In this document: positions 1-8,352 of the stretch, one piece after another
How positions within the stretch are numbered: position 1 is the first letter of the stretch
How the letters are laid out: every line of letters begins with the position of its first letter
Origin: Mumia quercus
Lineage (GTDB): Bacteria > Actinomycetota > Actinomycetes > Propionibacteriales > Nocardioidaceae
DNA length: 64,000 bases
Direction: 5' to 3'
NCBI RefSeq assembly: GCF_025506335.1
Contig: NZ_JANZYO010000002.1
Span: 420,221 to 484,220, forward strand
Translations under genes and position numbers: made by a program
Notes under the pieces: generated by a model
Told to the model about the DNA's origin: nothing
The model's input: only the letters and a program-made list of their open reading frames with translations
The model's database searches: none

Positions 1-34
1 CTTTAGGCGGGGGCTCCACTGACCACGCGGCTCC

Positions 35-65
35 TGACGCATCTGCAGAACACTGAGATGCGTCA
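35..65. terminator. Inverted repeat downstream of AbiTii gene
   Basis: Two perfect 10-base arms (TGACGCATCT and AGATGCGTCA) flank an 11-base loop. The element lies about 80 bases past the stop of the minus-strand AbiTii-domain gene, so it could end that transcript. There is no clear T tract, so termination is inferred from the stem alone. Confidence 0.35.
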
Positions 66-146
66 CGCCGCCGCCTGTCGGCAGCGGCAGCGTCTGAACG
101 TTCCTTGACTGCGTGTGCGCGCCACGGCACACGTCCTGAGCCAACC

Positions 147-1091
147 TCAGCCAAAAGCTCCGTTCATCGCCATCTCGATGAGTGCCGAAGCCGCTCCCTC
201 GGTCGCGGCCAGTATCGCCGTCCCACCGGCCCGGACTCCCAGTGATCGCAGCTTCCCGGCCTTCTTCACAACATCGCCGGTGTCGGGTTTCTCCTTCGCA
301 AGCGCGACCCGGAGATCAGCTACCGCCTTCAGGACCTCTTCCCGGTCCGCTTCCTTGACATCGCTCGAAGCTGCTTCTTGAACGGCGTCGAGTAGCCGCA
401 GTACATCCTCGACATTCAATCCCTCGGTCCTCGCCTCTGCCTCGGTGCCAATCGCGAAGGGGCCGCTGGCAGAGTTGATTGTGGTGTTGTAGACCGTGCT
501 GGCGCCGATGTGCTCGCTGACGGCGGTATCCACCTGAACCTTGGACGGTAGTTCTGACATCGGCGTGTCGGCCGTGAGATCCGCGATGATGTCGACCAAC
601 TGGGTGCGGATCTGGCCGACCATGCCGGCGACGACTGAGCCCGTCATCGTGTACGAAAGGCCATTGATGCTCTGGAACGGACCGAGTTTCCCGTTCCAGA
701 TCGTCTGTGCCATGGACAACCCTGGCGAACTGAAGGAAAGAGACTTCGTTCCCGCCATTTGCTCGAGTTCCTCGACGGGCTGCCTGAAGGACATGGTCTC
801 CGGGACGTACTCCCACGCCTCGCGAGGCAACTGGAATCGGCTGATCGTCTGGCCTGTCGCCCAGGTGTTGCCGCTGATCGAGTCCATCGAGATCGGCACT
901 CCAGAGACTTGCCGATACTCCGGCACCTCGTCTTCGTCGCCGTAGCCATTGAGTTCCTTACGTGCCCAGTCGCGCAACGCCACGGAACCCGTCTCAGCGC
1001 CGAGGAGCAGGCACTTCCGGAGCAGCCCGGCCAGCGGTTCGGACTCGTCGAGCATGCGTTCACGAAGCGAGCGGAGCAAAGTGTCGGTCAC
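147..1091 (-). CDS. AbiTii-domain protein, putative phage defence
   Basis: A 314-residue protein. Its first ~60 residues match the AbiTii domain pattern: a leucine-rich helix with several charged residues, then LRDWARKELNGYGDEDEVP and a YR segment near residues 40-62. AbiTii-domain proteins are known mostly from abortive-infection contexts; the reaction is not known. The middle (about 70-190) has no motif I recognise. The last 60 residues are Ala/Gly-rich and could form a packed or membrane-associated helix. It sits at the edge of an island with toxin-antitoxin and ApeA-like genes, which supports a defence role. GTG start. The domain call is fairly secure; the function is inferred. Confidence 0.75.
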   Translation of the reverse strand: MTDTLLRSLRERMLDESEPLAGLLRKCLLLGAETGSVALRDWARKELNGYGDEDEVPEYRQVSGVPISMDSISGNTWATGQTISRFQLPREAWEYVPETMSFRQPVEELEQMAGTKSLSFSSPGLSMAQTIWNGKLGPFQSINGLSYTMTGSVVAGMVGQIRTQLVDIIADLTADTPMSELPSKVQVDTAVSEHIGASTVYNTTINSASGPFAIGTEAEARTEGLNVEDVLRLLDAVQEAASSDVKEADREEVLKAVADLRVALAKEKPDTGDVVKKAGKLRSLGVRAGGTAILAATEGAASALIEMAMNGAFG

Positions 1092-1244
1092 GCGTCACAG
1101 GCTAGATCGAGTCACCGACAGTTGCGGGCTAAGTGACGAAGCGACGGCAGCACGGGGCATCATCCATCCCGTCAGCGGCGCGTGCAGCGACGGTGTGTCT
1201 TTCCGCCGCCTACCGGGCACTCCGCCGAAGCCGCTGTGCGGGGA

Positions 1245-2039
1245 CTAGCGAGACCGCAGCTCGACCTCCAGGGGCGAGTGGGCCGGAACTGGGTCCAGTT
1301 TGATCGGCCACGCGTGCAGATTGCTGGTCTCGAACACCTCGACCGGTCCCCACGCCTTCCCGTAGCGCGGCTGCCAGTCATCGGGGCGCTCGATAGTCGA
1401 TTCGCTCGCCCACCGGAACTCGGTCGCTGCGCAGCGCTTGAACTTGGGAAGTGAGTTCAACGGAGACTTCAGCGCCTGCGTGAATCCCAGCGAACCCTCA
1501 GCGCGTGCAGGCGCCACCTCGAAACAGAGTTCGCTCCACCCATCATCGGCGACTCGAGCGACCGGACGAGCTCGTAGTCGCCGAGCCCGGTTCATCTTCC
1601 ATGCACCGGTCATCTCGAAGCCCATGTGGTGGTCCAGGACGTGCCGCCGTGCCTGCTCCAGGGCCTGCACGGGCCACCCACGTGCGGCGCCGATAGCGCG
1701 CATGGACACATCGACGACCTCCAGTACAACACGCGCCCGATCCTGCGAGGAGAAGGTGGCGACCTGCGTCGGGACGTGCGCGCGCACGGTCTCCTCACCA
1801 ACAGGGGCGAGGTGGACATCGACGACGACCGACGAGGCCGTATCCGCGGGACTGACGAACATCTGAACTGCCGAACGCCGAGCCTGGATGTCGAAGCTGC
1901 CCATCGCTTCGCTGTATCGCTCTGTGACTCGGCGCGACGTGCGCGCGAACGCGTCTTCCGTTTCGTTCCCGCCGTCGCCCCAAGGCTGCCCGACCGGGCC
2001 ACCGTTTGGCCAGAACCAGACATAGTTGAGCACCGCCAT
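1245..2039 (-). CDS. Hypothetical protein
   Basis: A 264-residue soluble protein of no family I recognise. It begins MAVLNYVWFWPNGGPVGQPWGDGGNE, which gives a natural start; a longer frame upstream (to 2102) adds a low-quality stretch and is less likely. There is no signal peptide or membrane segment. It is rich in Trp and Arg, and the last third looks like mixed beta structure. It is transcribed in the same direction as the AbiTii gene, 153 bases upstream of it, so the two could share a transcript. A role in the same accessory island is only guilt by association. Confidence 0.55.
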   Translation of the reverse strand: MAVLNYVWFWPNGGPVGQPWGDGGNETEDAFARTSRRVTERYSEAMGSFDIQARRSAVQMFVSPADTASSVVVDVHLAPVGEETVRAHVPTQVATFSSQDRARVVLEVVDVSMRAIGAARGWPVQALEQARRHVLDHHMGFEMTGAWKMNRARRLRARPVARVADDGWSELCFEVAPARAEGSLGFTQALKSPLNSLPKFKRCAATEFRWASESTIERPDDWQPRYGKAWGPVEVFETSNLHAWPIKLDPVPAHSPLEVELRSR

Positions 2040-2106
2040 GGGCAGATCATGCCGCAGCGAATGCGGCGACCCGCACGGCGGCTCAGCGAGAGGCCCAGCC
2101 ATCGGC

Positions 2107-2124
2107 GTGCGTCAATGCGCCGCA
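2107..2124. repeat. Short dispersed repeat of the island
   Basis: GTGCGTCAATGCGCCGCA. Close relatives (GTGCGTCATT followed by GCGCCGCGA or CCGCCGCGA) occur at 3171-3189 and 6864-6882. Shorter GCGTCGATCCGCCGCG forms are at 3519-3534 and 3882-3897. All lie within the decayed first 7 kb and none was noticed later. They may be remnants of one mobile element or its ends. Confidence 0.45.
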
Positions 2125-2239
2125 TCCGACTCTCGTTGCGACGTTGACCAGTAGCACGGTTGCCCCGACTCAGTTGGTGATCTTCCCGTTCGTGATCATG
2201 CTGATCGTGTTGCTCGACGCGAGCAGGCGGCAGGCGACG

Positions 2240-2671
2240 TCACTTCCCAGTTGTGTAGAAGTGGGTCATTCGAGCGATAGCCTCTGCTTTCGTCATGGCG
2301 CGCACCTCGGCCTCTGGGATGTGGGCTTCCTGGGTCAACGTGCGGATCACGCCAACCGGTATTGCCTCAGCGACTGGCTGCGCCAGTCCCCGGTCCGGTG
2401 ATACCTGGTTGCTGACGCAGTCCCAGAACTCGTCAGCTGTGACTTCCAGTTGGTCCCGCAGGATGTGCGACCAGATACTTGGCCCGTAATCGGTCCGGTC
2501 GACCGGGTGGCTGATCCGTGTGTAGAGGATCCGGCCGTCCGGCAGCGGCAATTCGTAGTTGACGTGATGAGTGCCGCGCTTGCCAGTGGCGCGCTTACGC
2601 TCGGTCCAGCCCTCGGTGGTGCAGAAGGTCTCGTGATCTGTCCGCGTAGCCGGGGGTCGCTTCTCGGGCAC
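2240..2671 (-). CDS. Toxin-like protein of a type II toxin-antitoxin pair
   Basis: A 143-residue protein with a GTG start 6 bases after the stop of the upstream antitoxin-like gene, so the two form one operon. Its N-terminal half carries TDHETFCTTEGW, then an HHVNYELPLPDGRILYTRISHP segment. This pattern matches actinobacterial proteins usually named cytotoxic translational repressor of toxin-antitoxin stability system. In that family the small basic HHxxYE part may mimic a HicA-like RNA-binding fold. The acidic C-terminal half is predicted to be helical. Toxicity is inferred from gene pairing and family naming; no catalytic residue is certain. Confidence 0.65.
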   Translation of the reverse strand: MPEKRPPATRTDHETFCTTEGWTERKRATGKRGTHHVNYELPLPDGRILYTRISHPVDRTDYGPSIWSHILRDQLEVTADEFWDCVSNQVSPDRGLAQPVAEAIPVGVIRTLTQEAHIPEAEVRAMTKAEAIARMTHFYTTGK

Positions 2672-2677
2672 GGGCCG

Positions 2678-3094
2678 TCAGACGGCTAGCAGCCAGTTGC
2701 GCAGTTGATCGTCGGACGCCAGCGTGACAACTTGCACCAGTCCCCAGTTGTCCTCGTGGTTTGGGGCGAGCCGAAGCCGCTCGGTCCAAGCCTCGGCATA
2801 GTCGCGCAGGGCGTCGACCATCTCCTCGACGGCTTCCTCGATGGTGGCGCCATCCGCCGCAACCGGCACCCCGGGAAGGAAGAGGCTCCAGCCATCGCCA
2901 TCGGCGACAGCCTGGACGCCAGAGGGATGGAGACGGGTCAGGAAGTACACAAGCCGGTCGGCGTCGACCGCGGCGACTCGTCGCTCGTCGCGGGTGACCG
3001 TAGCCGGACGCCCCTCGTCGGCGGCGTCGAGTAGGTCTTTAAAGTGATCGCGCGCCTCTCGGACGCTGCCGTAGTTAACACTCGCGGTAGCCAT
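2678..3094 (-). CDS. Antitoxin-like protein, Phd/prevent-host-death type
   Basis: A 138-residue protein, first gene of the toxin-antitoxin pair. Residues 1-50 (SVREARDHFKDLLDAADEGRPATVTRDERRVAAVDA) follow the Phd/YefM antitoxin pattern: a helix ending in a turn, then a strand reading T-R-x-x-R-x-A-x-V. The second half is rich in acidic residues and may neutralise the toxin. The start at 3094 is chosen because AGGAG lies just ahead and the conserved region follows at once; an ATG at 3133 would add 13 residues overlapping the operator. Autoregulation is likely through the palindrome at 3115-3135. Confidence 0.7.
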   Translation of the reverse strand: MATASVNYGSVREARDHFKDLLDAADEGRPATVTRDERRVAAVDADRLVYFLTRLHPSGVQAVADGDGWSLFLPGVPVAADGATIEEAVEEMVDALRDYAEAWTERLRLAPNHEDNWGLVQVVTLASDDQLRNWLLAV

Positions 3095-3114
3095 TGGTGT
3101 CTCCTGCTTGAAGG

Positions 3115-3135
3115 GCGTGTACACAGCGTACACGC
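3115..3135. promoter_or_regulatory. Palindromic operator of toxin-antitoxin operon
   Basis: Perfect 8-base arms GCGTGTAC and GTACACGC around a 5-base spacer (ACAGC), 20-40 bases before the antitoxin start. Phd-type antitoxins repress their own operons by binding such palindromes near the promoter, so this is the likely autoregulatory site. The palindrome is seen directly; binding is inferred. Confidence 0.55.
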
Positions 3136-3262
3136 GCTTAGCGTCCCGCTCAACCCCACGGACGCCACAGGTGCGTCATTGCGCCGCGAAAGCGGCCACC
3201 TCGAACCACCGCGGTCCATGCGCACGGAGACGCACTCTCAATGCCGATGAGTGCGCTGCGGA

Positions 3263-3445
3263 CTACCACTCCGGGTCGGCCCGGCGGAGGGCAGAGACCT
3301 CGTCATGCACCCGCCCTAGGAGGGCCCTCACCTCTTCCCGGTCGCCGCCGATTCGAGTGTGGAACTTCTCAATGGCTGGTCCTCCGGTCAGGACCTCGCT
3401 CAGAGCGTTGTTGATCCAGACCAACTCATCTCTGGTGAAGTCCAT
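3263..3445 (-). CDS. Small conserved hypothetical protein
   Basis: A 60-residue acidic protein starting MDFTRDELVWINNALSEVLTG. It continues through a REEVRALLGRVHDEV helix and ends DPEW. Proteins of this length and pattern (DELVWLNNAL..., ...R.G.s.eEv..LL) recur in actinobacteria without known function, often near mobile or defence genes. I chose the internal ATG at 3445 because the upstream extension is Arg-rich and not protein-like. No signal peptide or membrane segment. Confidence 0.55.
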   Translation of the reverse strand: MDFTRDELVWINNALSEVLTGGPAIEKFHTRIGGDREEVRALLGRVHDEVSALRRADPEW

Positions 3446-3578
3446 GTGCTGACAGTAAAGGGGCGACGCCTCGGGACCGGGAACCGACCGGTCATGCCGC
3501 ATTCCGCGGTCGCGCGACGCGTCGATCCGCCGCGTATCGGTGAACATCGAAACGCACCCTCAGCCCGCTGAGCGGTTG

Positions 3579-3850
3579 TCAGGCAGTCTTGTCGACGCCA
3601 GCACGTGTCGACAGGAGGTGTCTGCTCATGCCCGCCGCCAGACCGACTGCAAGCCCGCCTACCGTTCCCATTCCGACGGCGAGCAGTCCGTCGCTGGCCC
3701 CATCAATGTCGGCTGCATTCAACGCCGCGAAGATGATCAGGGTCAGACCCCATAGCGGCTTCGGTGATGATGAGCGCCCAGGTGGGCGTCCGAGTCAATC
3801 GGCGCGCGGTCACGCGGGGCGTGAATACTGCGACCGGCCAGGTGACGCCC
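3579..3850 (-). pseudogene. Remnant of a small membrane protein
   Basis: This fills most of a 490-base stretch without an intact gene. One minus-strand frame gives a hydrophobic tail with residues LIIFAALNAADIDG, then a Gly/Ala-rich segment (GLLAVGMGTVGGLAVGLAAG), ending LSTRAGVDKTA and a stop at 3579. The upstream part of the same protein (RTPTWALIITEAAMG) is in another frame, so a frameshift lies near 3740. Two membrane helices are likely. No start is clear and no family is recognised. The pseudogene call fits the other decayed genes nearby, but an independent short gene is possible. Confidence 0.35.
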
Positions 3851-3935
3851 GGCGATCCCGCGATTCGTGGCGCAAATGAGCGCGTCGATCCGCCGCGATG
3901 AGGGAACGCCGTGCCGGCAACCTCAAGGAACACAC

Positions 3936-4879
3936 CTAGGTCACGAGCAGATCCTCGTTGGTCGGGACCGGGTCGTCCAGGGTGCGTGCGTACCAGAGGA
4001 TGTATCCGAGAACGGCGAACAGCCCGACGACGAACGCACCGAAGAGGATCCAGACCCAGCACATTGCAAGGTCCTCGGGCTGTACGACCAGCGCGACGAC
4101 GGGCACCACGATGCCGGCGAGCGAGTACGCAGCCAGAATAAAGACGGCAGCGCTGACCCCGCTGGGACGCCCGATGAACTCGAGCTCGTTCGTGAGGCGC
4201 CGAACCTCGGCGGAAATGAGCGTCCATCGCGCCTCGAGATCCTGTTCCTCCTTGATGGACTCGTCCAGGCGTCGCATGGCGGTGCTGTGCCCGCTGCCGC
4301 TGACGAGAGCCGACGGCCGGATCGTCGGTCCGGAGCGCCCGAACGGATTCCCGGTCTGCCGTTCGGGCAGCTCACACTCGGCGATTCGGTCCACGACCTT
4401 GTCGAAGATCTCGCGGTCTCCTCGCGTCACGGTGAGTCCGCGCTCTTCCAAGTCCGCCATCGACAGATAAGTGTCGTCTTCGGGCCTGATGAACTGTCGA
4501 GCTAGGTGGTCCGCGCCCCGCACCTTCTCAATGAGCTCATCCAGGTACGGCGCCATCTCATCCTCGGAGCTGCCCCTCGGGATGTTGTCCGCTAGCAGCA
4601 CGGCGCGCTCGACATCGCTGGCGGCGGCAACGATGTCGTCAAGAACCCAGTCTCGGAAGTCGTCCATGCTGTTTGCGAGCCGGTAGTCGTGCGCCTCCCG
4701 GTAGGCGGCCTCGACGTGGGCCAGTTCGTCGCCGCTCCGGGCCAACTGTCGGCGCACCGCTCTCGCTCGCTCGACAGAGCCACCAGCCTGCTGACGAGGA
4801 ATCCGCCGACGATGGCAACGATCGCCGCGGACGACTGAGCCAGTGTTGCCGAGAACGTCGTCGGGTCCTGCACTGTCAT
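3936..4879 (-). pseudogene. Membrane partner of the ApeA-like gene, frameshifted
   Basis: The start at 4879 is fixed by an ATGA overlap with the stop of the ApeA-like gene. This frame gives MTVQDPTTFSATLAQSSAA, a hydrophobic helix (AIVAIVGGFLVSRLVALSS), then degenerates. A second frame picks up exactly there (ERARAVRRQLARSGDELAHVE) and continues for ~270 good residues to two C-terminal membrane helices (about 245-270 and 280-305) and a stop at 3936. The frames meet at 4760-4775 in a GAGCGAGCGAGAGCGG slippage-prone run. The intact product would be about 310 residues: an N-terminal helix, a long charged helical middle (possible coiled coil) and a C-terminal membrane pair. The break is a real mutation, a sequencing error or programmed frameshifting. 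Confidence 0.65.
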
Positions 4880-6255
4880 TCCTCGGTTTCTTTAGGGGGA
4901 CGTTCGCCACGCTGCGCAGCGGCGTGCGCGATCTGCCGACCTACTTGGTCCTGCTCCAGCCGTGTTCTCGCCCTGGTCGATGAGACCCCGAGGACAGTCA
5001 TCGTCCAAGCTCGAAAGAGTTGGATGCCGATGCGGTACGCGTACAAGAGTTCTCCGGTAGGCGGGAGCGTTCGGTTGGCGTGCTTCACCGAGTTGTAGGC
5101 GTTGGCGATCTCCTCCGGCCAGTCGGAGGTGTCGAACGGAAGGTAGGTCTTCACCTGGTCACGGAGGCGGGCCAGACGGACAGCCAGCGGCTCGTCCTTG
5201 GCGGCCCGGCGGCTCACGCCGGCCTCAAGGGCCAACTTGTAGCCGAGCGCCTCGAGTCCCATCCCGAGCTGGGCAACGTGAATCTCGAGGCTGGCGCCCT
5301 CGAGCTCGAGGAGCTTGAGAATTGGTTGGAGGACGCGCGCCTCGTCCATGTGGAGTTTGAGCCACCGGCCGAGACCCGCTTGGGAGACGTCGTCGTAGTG
5401 AAAGGTGAAGTCGAAATGACGGACCTTGGTCGGTACGCCTGTCTGTCCGGTCAGGGCGGTCTCGACCGTTCGCCACTCGATCCCGTGAGTCTTCCCGTCG
5501 AGGGTGCGGAGTCCGTCGTCGCTTCGCATAGCTTCGTGGGTGACGAAGTTGAGGCGTTGCCAGGACGCCAGCCGCACGACGTCTCGGATGGCGAAGTGAC
5601 GGTTCAAGTGAACGTCCCACTCGGTCGCCGTTCGTGCGGTCGTCTGCACGAACATCCTCTCGGCGATCACGGTCTCGTCGGGATGCTCGCCTGGTCCGAA
5701 CCTGTACGACGGGCGGATCTCTAAGCGCGGATTCGTCCCGACCCGTACTGCGTTTGGAGCACGGAGCCGTAGGACTGCGGTCGCCAGCCGGCCGTCTTCG
5801 TCGAGCTCTCTATCGGTGCTGAGGCTTCTTAGGCCTACCCAGGTGCCGAGCCCTTCGACCTCAGAGCGAAGTCCGTTGAGGTGTTCGTAGGCGCTCGCGT
5901 CCTGGGCGCCAAGAACGGCGAACCGGATCGACGCGTAGCCGATGCCGACGTTGAACCCGAGATTGCTCCGGTGGCCGCTCGCACGGCATCCCACGAGCGC
6001 CACAGGACCATCTGGGTCGACAAAGGCGATTTGGGGTGGCACTTCGTAGCGGTAGCGCACTTGCTCAGGGTCGTCACCCCAGTGCGCCTGGACGAACCAC
6101 CGTTGGTGTTCAGGGTTGTACTCGCCGTTCCACGGCAATGACATGCGGATACCACCGGGCGTCCTCTCCAGTTGGACGGCAATGTGTGGTGAGTCCTCGA
6201 TGCCGTCATAGATGAATCCCAGACGGACCTGACCCTCAGCGAACTCGTTGGGCAC
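4876..6255 (-). CDS. ApeA-like protein with HEPN-type C-terminus
   Basis: A 459-residue protein with a GTG start. Residues 1-~290 match my recollection of the ApeA N-terminal domain, a beta-rich module found in anti-phage proteins (GFIYDG, SLPWNGEY, VALVGCRASG, LGAQDASAYEHLNGL). Residues ~300-430 are helical and contain ANAYNSVKHANR near residue 400, the place where HEPN domains of this group carry the R/K-x(4-6)-H RNase motif. The usual RN pair is not evident, so catalysis is uncertain. ApeA proteins act in abortive infection. It is translationally coupled to a membrane protein, suggesting a two-gene sensor/effector unit. Confidence 0.7.
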   Translation of the reverse strand: MPNEFAEGQVRLGFIYDGIEDSPHIAVQLERTPGGIRMSLPWNGEYNPEHQRWFVQAHWGDDPEQVRYRYEVPPQIAFVDPDGPVALVGCRASGHRSNLGFNVGIGYASIRFAVLGAQDASAYEHLNGLRSEVEGLGTWVGLRSLSTDRELDEDGRLATAVLRLRAPNAVRVGTNPRLEIRPSYRFGPGEHPDETVIAERMFVQTTARTATEWDVHLNRHFAIRDVVRLASWQRLNFVTHEAMRSDDGLRTLDGKTHGIEWRTVETALTGQTGVPTKVRHFDFTFHYDDVSQAGLGRWLKLHMDEARVLQPILKLLELEGASLEIHVAQLGMGLEALGYKLALEAGVSRRAAKDEPLAVRLARLRDQVKTYLPFDTSDWPEEIANAYNSVKHANRTLPPTGELLYAYRIGIQLFRAWTMTVLGVSSTRARTRLEQDQVGRQIAHAAAQRGERPPKETEE

Positions 6256-6301
6256 ACCGTCACGATTTCACGAAGACCCGACACATTGCTGCCGCCGTCG
6301 C

Positions 6302-6700
6302 TCACGGAACTACCGTGACGACATTCTCCTCGGTGTTCCCCAGATTGCCGCTCCACCCGAGTTCGCGTCCGATGCCAGAGGTCTTCATGCCACTCCACGG
6401 GAGCGCGGGGGTCGGTGGCGGCCCAGCCGTTGATCCAGACGGCGCCGGCGCGTACTTGGGCGCGGCAAGGCGGTGGGCGGCGCTGACGTTGCTGGTCCAT
6501 ATCGTCGCGCGGCCAGCCCGTACTCCGAGTCGTGCGCAAGCTGAGCTGCCTCCTCGAGGGTGTCGAAGACCATCAACGCGCCGACGGGGCCGAAGATCTC
6601 CTCGCGCGATGACGGAACCGTTGTCGACGTCGGCCAAGACTGTCGGCTCGACGTAGAAGCCCGGGCTCGCCGCGTCCTGCCGCGATCCGATCCACGCTAA
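6302..6700 (-). pseudogene. Aldehyde dehydrogenase C-terminal remnant
   Basis: Pieces of an NAD-dependent aldehyde dehydrogenase (betaine-aldehyde type) lie in three minus-strand frames, in the correct order. They are PGFYVEPTVLADVDNGSVIA, then MVFDTLEEAAQLAHDSEYGL, then TSNVSAAHRLA, then VRAGAVWINGWAATDP, then ALPWSGMKTSGIGRELG and ENVVTVVP with a stop at 6302. At least four frameshifts are needed to join them. The N-terminal two-thirds, including the catalytic Cys, is absent. This is a dead fragment, probably carried in or truncated when the neighbouring recombinase element inserted. Confidence 0.8.
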
Positions 6701-6863
6701 CGCGGATCGCCGACGCCTGACGGTGCTCACTCGCAAGGCGCTTGAGGCCCCAGCCGAAGTTGGGGGTTCAAGTGCTTCGCGGCCGCTGCACGGTGAGACG
6801 AATGAGTCTTGACCGGATTGTGCCGGGCCCCGACAGGGCACCTACCCGGATCTGCCGCGATGA

Positions 6864-6882
6864 GTGCGTCATTCCGCCGCGA
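6864..6882. repeat. Short dispersed repeat of the island
   Basis: GTGCGTCATTCCGCCGCGA. It matches 3171-3189 at all but one position and is similar to 2107-2124. It lies between the aldehyde dehydrogenase remnant and the recombinase remnant. It may be an end or target scar of a lost element. Confidence 0.45.
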
Positions 6883-6987
6883 TCGGACGCGCCTACATCG
6901 AGGCGTAGCGTCATCGAACTCGGGTGCCTCATCGCGTTGGCGGCGAGCACGACCGGGCCCAACTTCAGGTCGCCGCGGGAGAGAACC

Positions 6988-7851
6988 ATGTCCAGCACGA
7001 CCGCCCGCTCGACGACTCTGCCCCTTCAGCCCGCGACTATGAGTCCGGCCCAAGTCGCCGCAGTCTCGTTTCCTTGCCCGCTACTCCGGCGGCGCCCACA
7101 CCCTCTACTCCGCCCAGCTCCGGCGATGGTTCGCCTGGTGCGAGACCAACGGGCTCGACCCCCTGATCGGGATCGAGCGGGCCCACATCGAGCTCTACAT
7201 TCGCCAGCTCGGCGAGGTCGGCCTGGCGGACTCGTCGGTGAACACGACGATGCATGCCGTACGCGGGTACTTCAGGTTCGCCCACATCGACGGCACCATC
7301 CCTGCCGACCCGGCCGTGTACGCCCAGCTACCCAAGGCCCATCGCGACGAGTCCCGCACCCAAAGTCTCGACCGACTCGAGTTGATCCGATTCCTCCAAG
7401 TCGCCCAAACCATCACCGTCCACCACGGTGCCCTGGCCTACCTGCTCGGCATCAACGCCCTGCGGGCCTCCGAAGCCGCCGCGGTGCGGATCGAGGACTA
7501 CGCCGACACCCTCCGCGGTCACCGGGTGCTGCACCTGGTCGGCAAGGGCAACAAGCCCGCCACCATGCCGCTCGTGCTGCGACCGATGTCCGGGAGCCGA
7601 TCGACCGACGCGACGCCTACCGGATGGTGCAGCGCATCGCGAAGAGCGCCGGCATCCCGCGCCACATCAGCCCCCACTCACTGCGCCATGCCGCGATCAC
7701 CAACGCCCTCGATGCCGGCGTGCCGCTGCGAGACGCGCAGATCCTGGCCCGTCACGCCGACCCACGCACAACCGAGCACTACGACCGCGCCCGCGGCAAC
7801 CTCGACCGCCACGGCGTCCACTCCCTCACCGCCTACGTCGCCGGCGTCTGA
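6988..7851 (+). pseudogene. Tyrosine recombinase, frameshifted and internally deleted
   Basis: The start (ATG at 6988 after GGGAGAG) reads ~28 residues in frame. The core-binding domain then continues in a second frame from about 7070 (LARYSGGAHTLYSAQLRRWF), through the first catalytic Arg (INALRASEAAAVRIEDY) and the KGNKPATMPL strand Lys. Near 7590 the reading returns to the first frame: DAYRMVQRIAKSAG, HSLRHAAIT (His-x-x-Arg), ARHADPRTTEHYDRA (His and nucleophile Tyr). About 20 residues expected between the beta strands and the C-terminal box are missing, so a deletion accompanies the second shift. All five catalytic positions survive in pieces, but no intact enzyme can be made. It was probably the integrase of this island. 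Confidence 0.85.
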
Positions 7852-7914
7852 GCGCCCGTGACGCACTGCTTCGTGACCTCGCCGTTCTCAAGAGACGGGG
7901 CGCCGCGGCCCCAC

Positions 7915-8352
7915 TCACAGGATCGGTGGACGCGTCACGGGGACCACTGCGACCCATTCCTCCAAGCCGGCGAAGTCATCAGGGTTTGTCGTGTACAGCG
8001 GCAACCCGTTGGCAACCGCGATGGCGGCGATCTGGAGGTCGGCATGGCGGCGCCTCGGAGTGCGCCCAAGCGCCGGGACGGCTCCGGTCAGTTGGCCGTG
8101 GACCCGGGCTGCCGGCGCGTCGAAGGGGAGCGGTTCGAATTCGCTCTCTGCGCGTTGAAGGATCGCCATTCGCCGGCCGCGCTCGGCGCGGGCCGGAGCA
8201 TCGTCGCCCACGACGGCGTGCGGGCCCGCAGACAGCTCCGCGAGCGTCACCGCGCTGATGGCGATCTCGTCGGGAAGCTCGACTGACGACAGCCGGTCCC
8301 GCAGGATGACGATGTTCGTGTCGACGAGGCCGCTTCGACGGTCAGTCGCCAT
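7915..8352 (-). CDS. vapC: VapC-type PIN-domain toxin
   Basis: A 145-residue PIN-domain ribonuclease. The acidic active-site residues are visible: Asp11 in GLVDTNIVI, Glu39 in VTLAELSAG, Asp105 in RRHADLQIAA and Asp125/126 in TTNPDDF. VapC toxins cleave tRNA or rRNA in a Mg-dependent reaction and are held inactive by the antitoxin made from the preceding gene. The ATG at 8352 overlaps the antitoxin stop by 11 bases, so the two are translationally coupled. The gene looks intact, unlike much of the neighbouring DNA. Confidence 0.88.
   Translation of the reverse strand: MATDRRSGLVDTNIVILRDRLSSVELPDEIAISAVTLAELSAGPHAVVGDDAPARAERGRRMAILQRAESEFEPLPFDAPAARVHGQLTGAVPALGRTPRRRHADLQIAAIAVANGLPLYTTNPDDFAGLEEWVAVVPVTRPPIL

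Noticed and set aside
6842-6987. Attachment site or tRNA gene next to the recombinase remnant
   Set aside because: No cloverleaf or tRNA 3' end could be found, and no direct repeat pair flanking the island was visible within the window.
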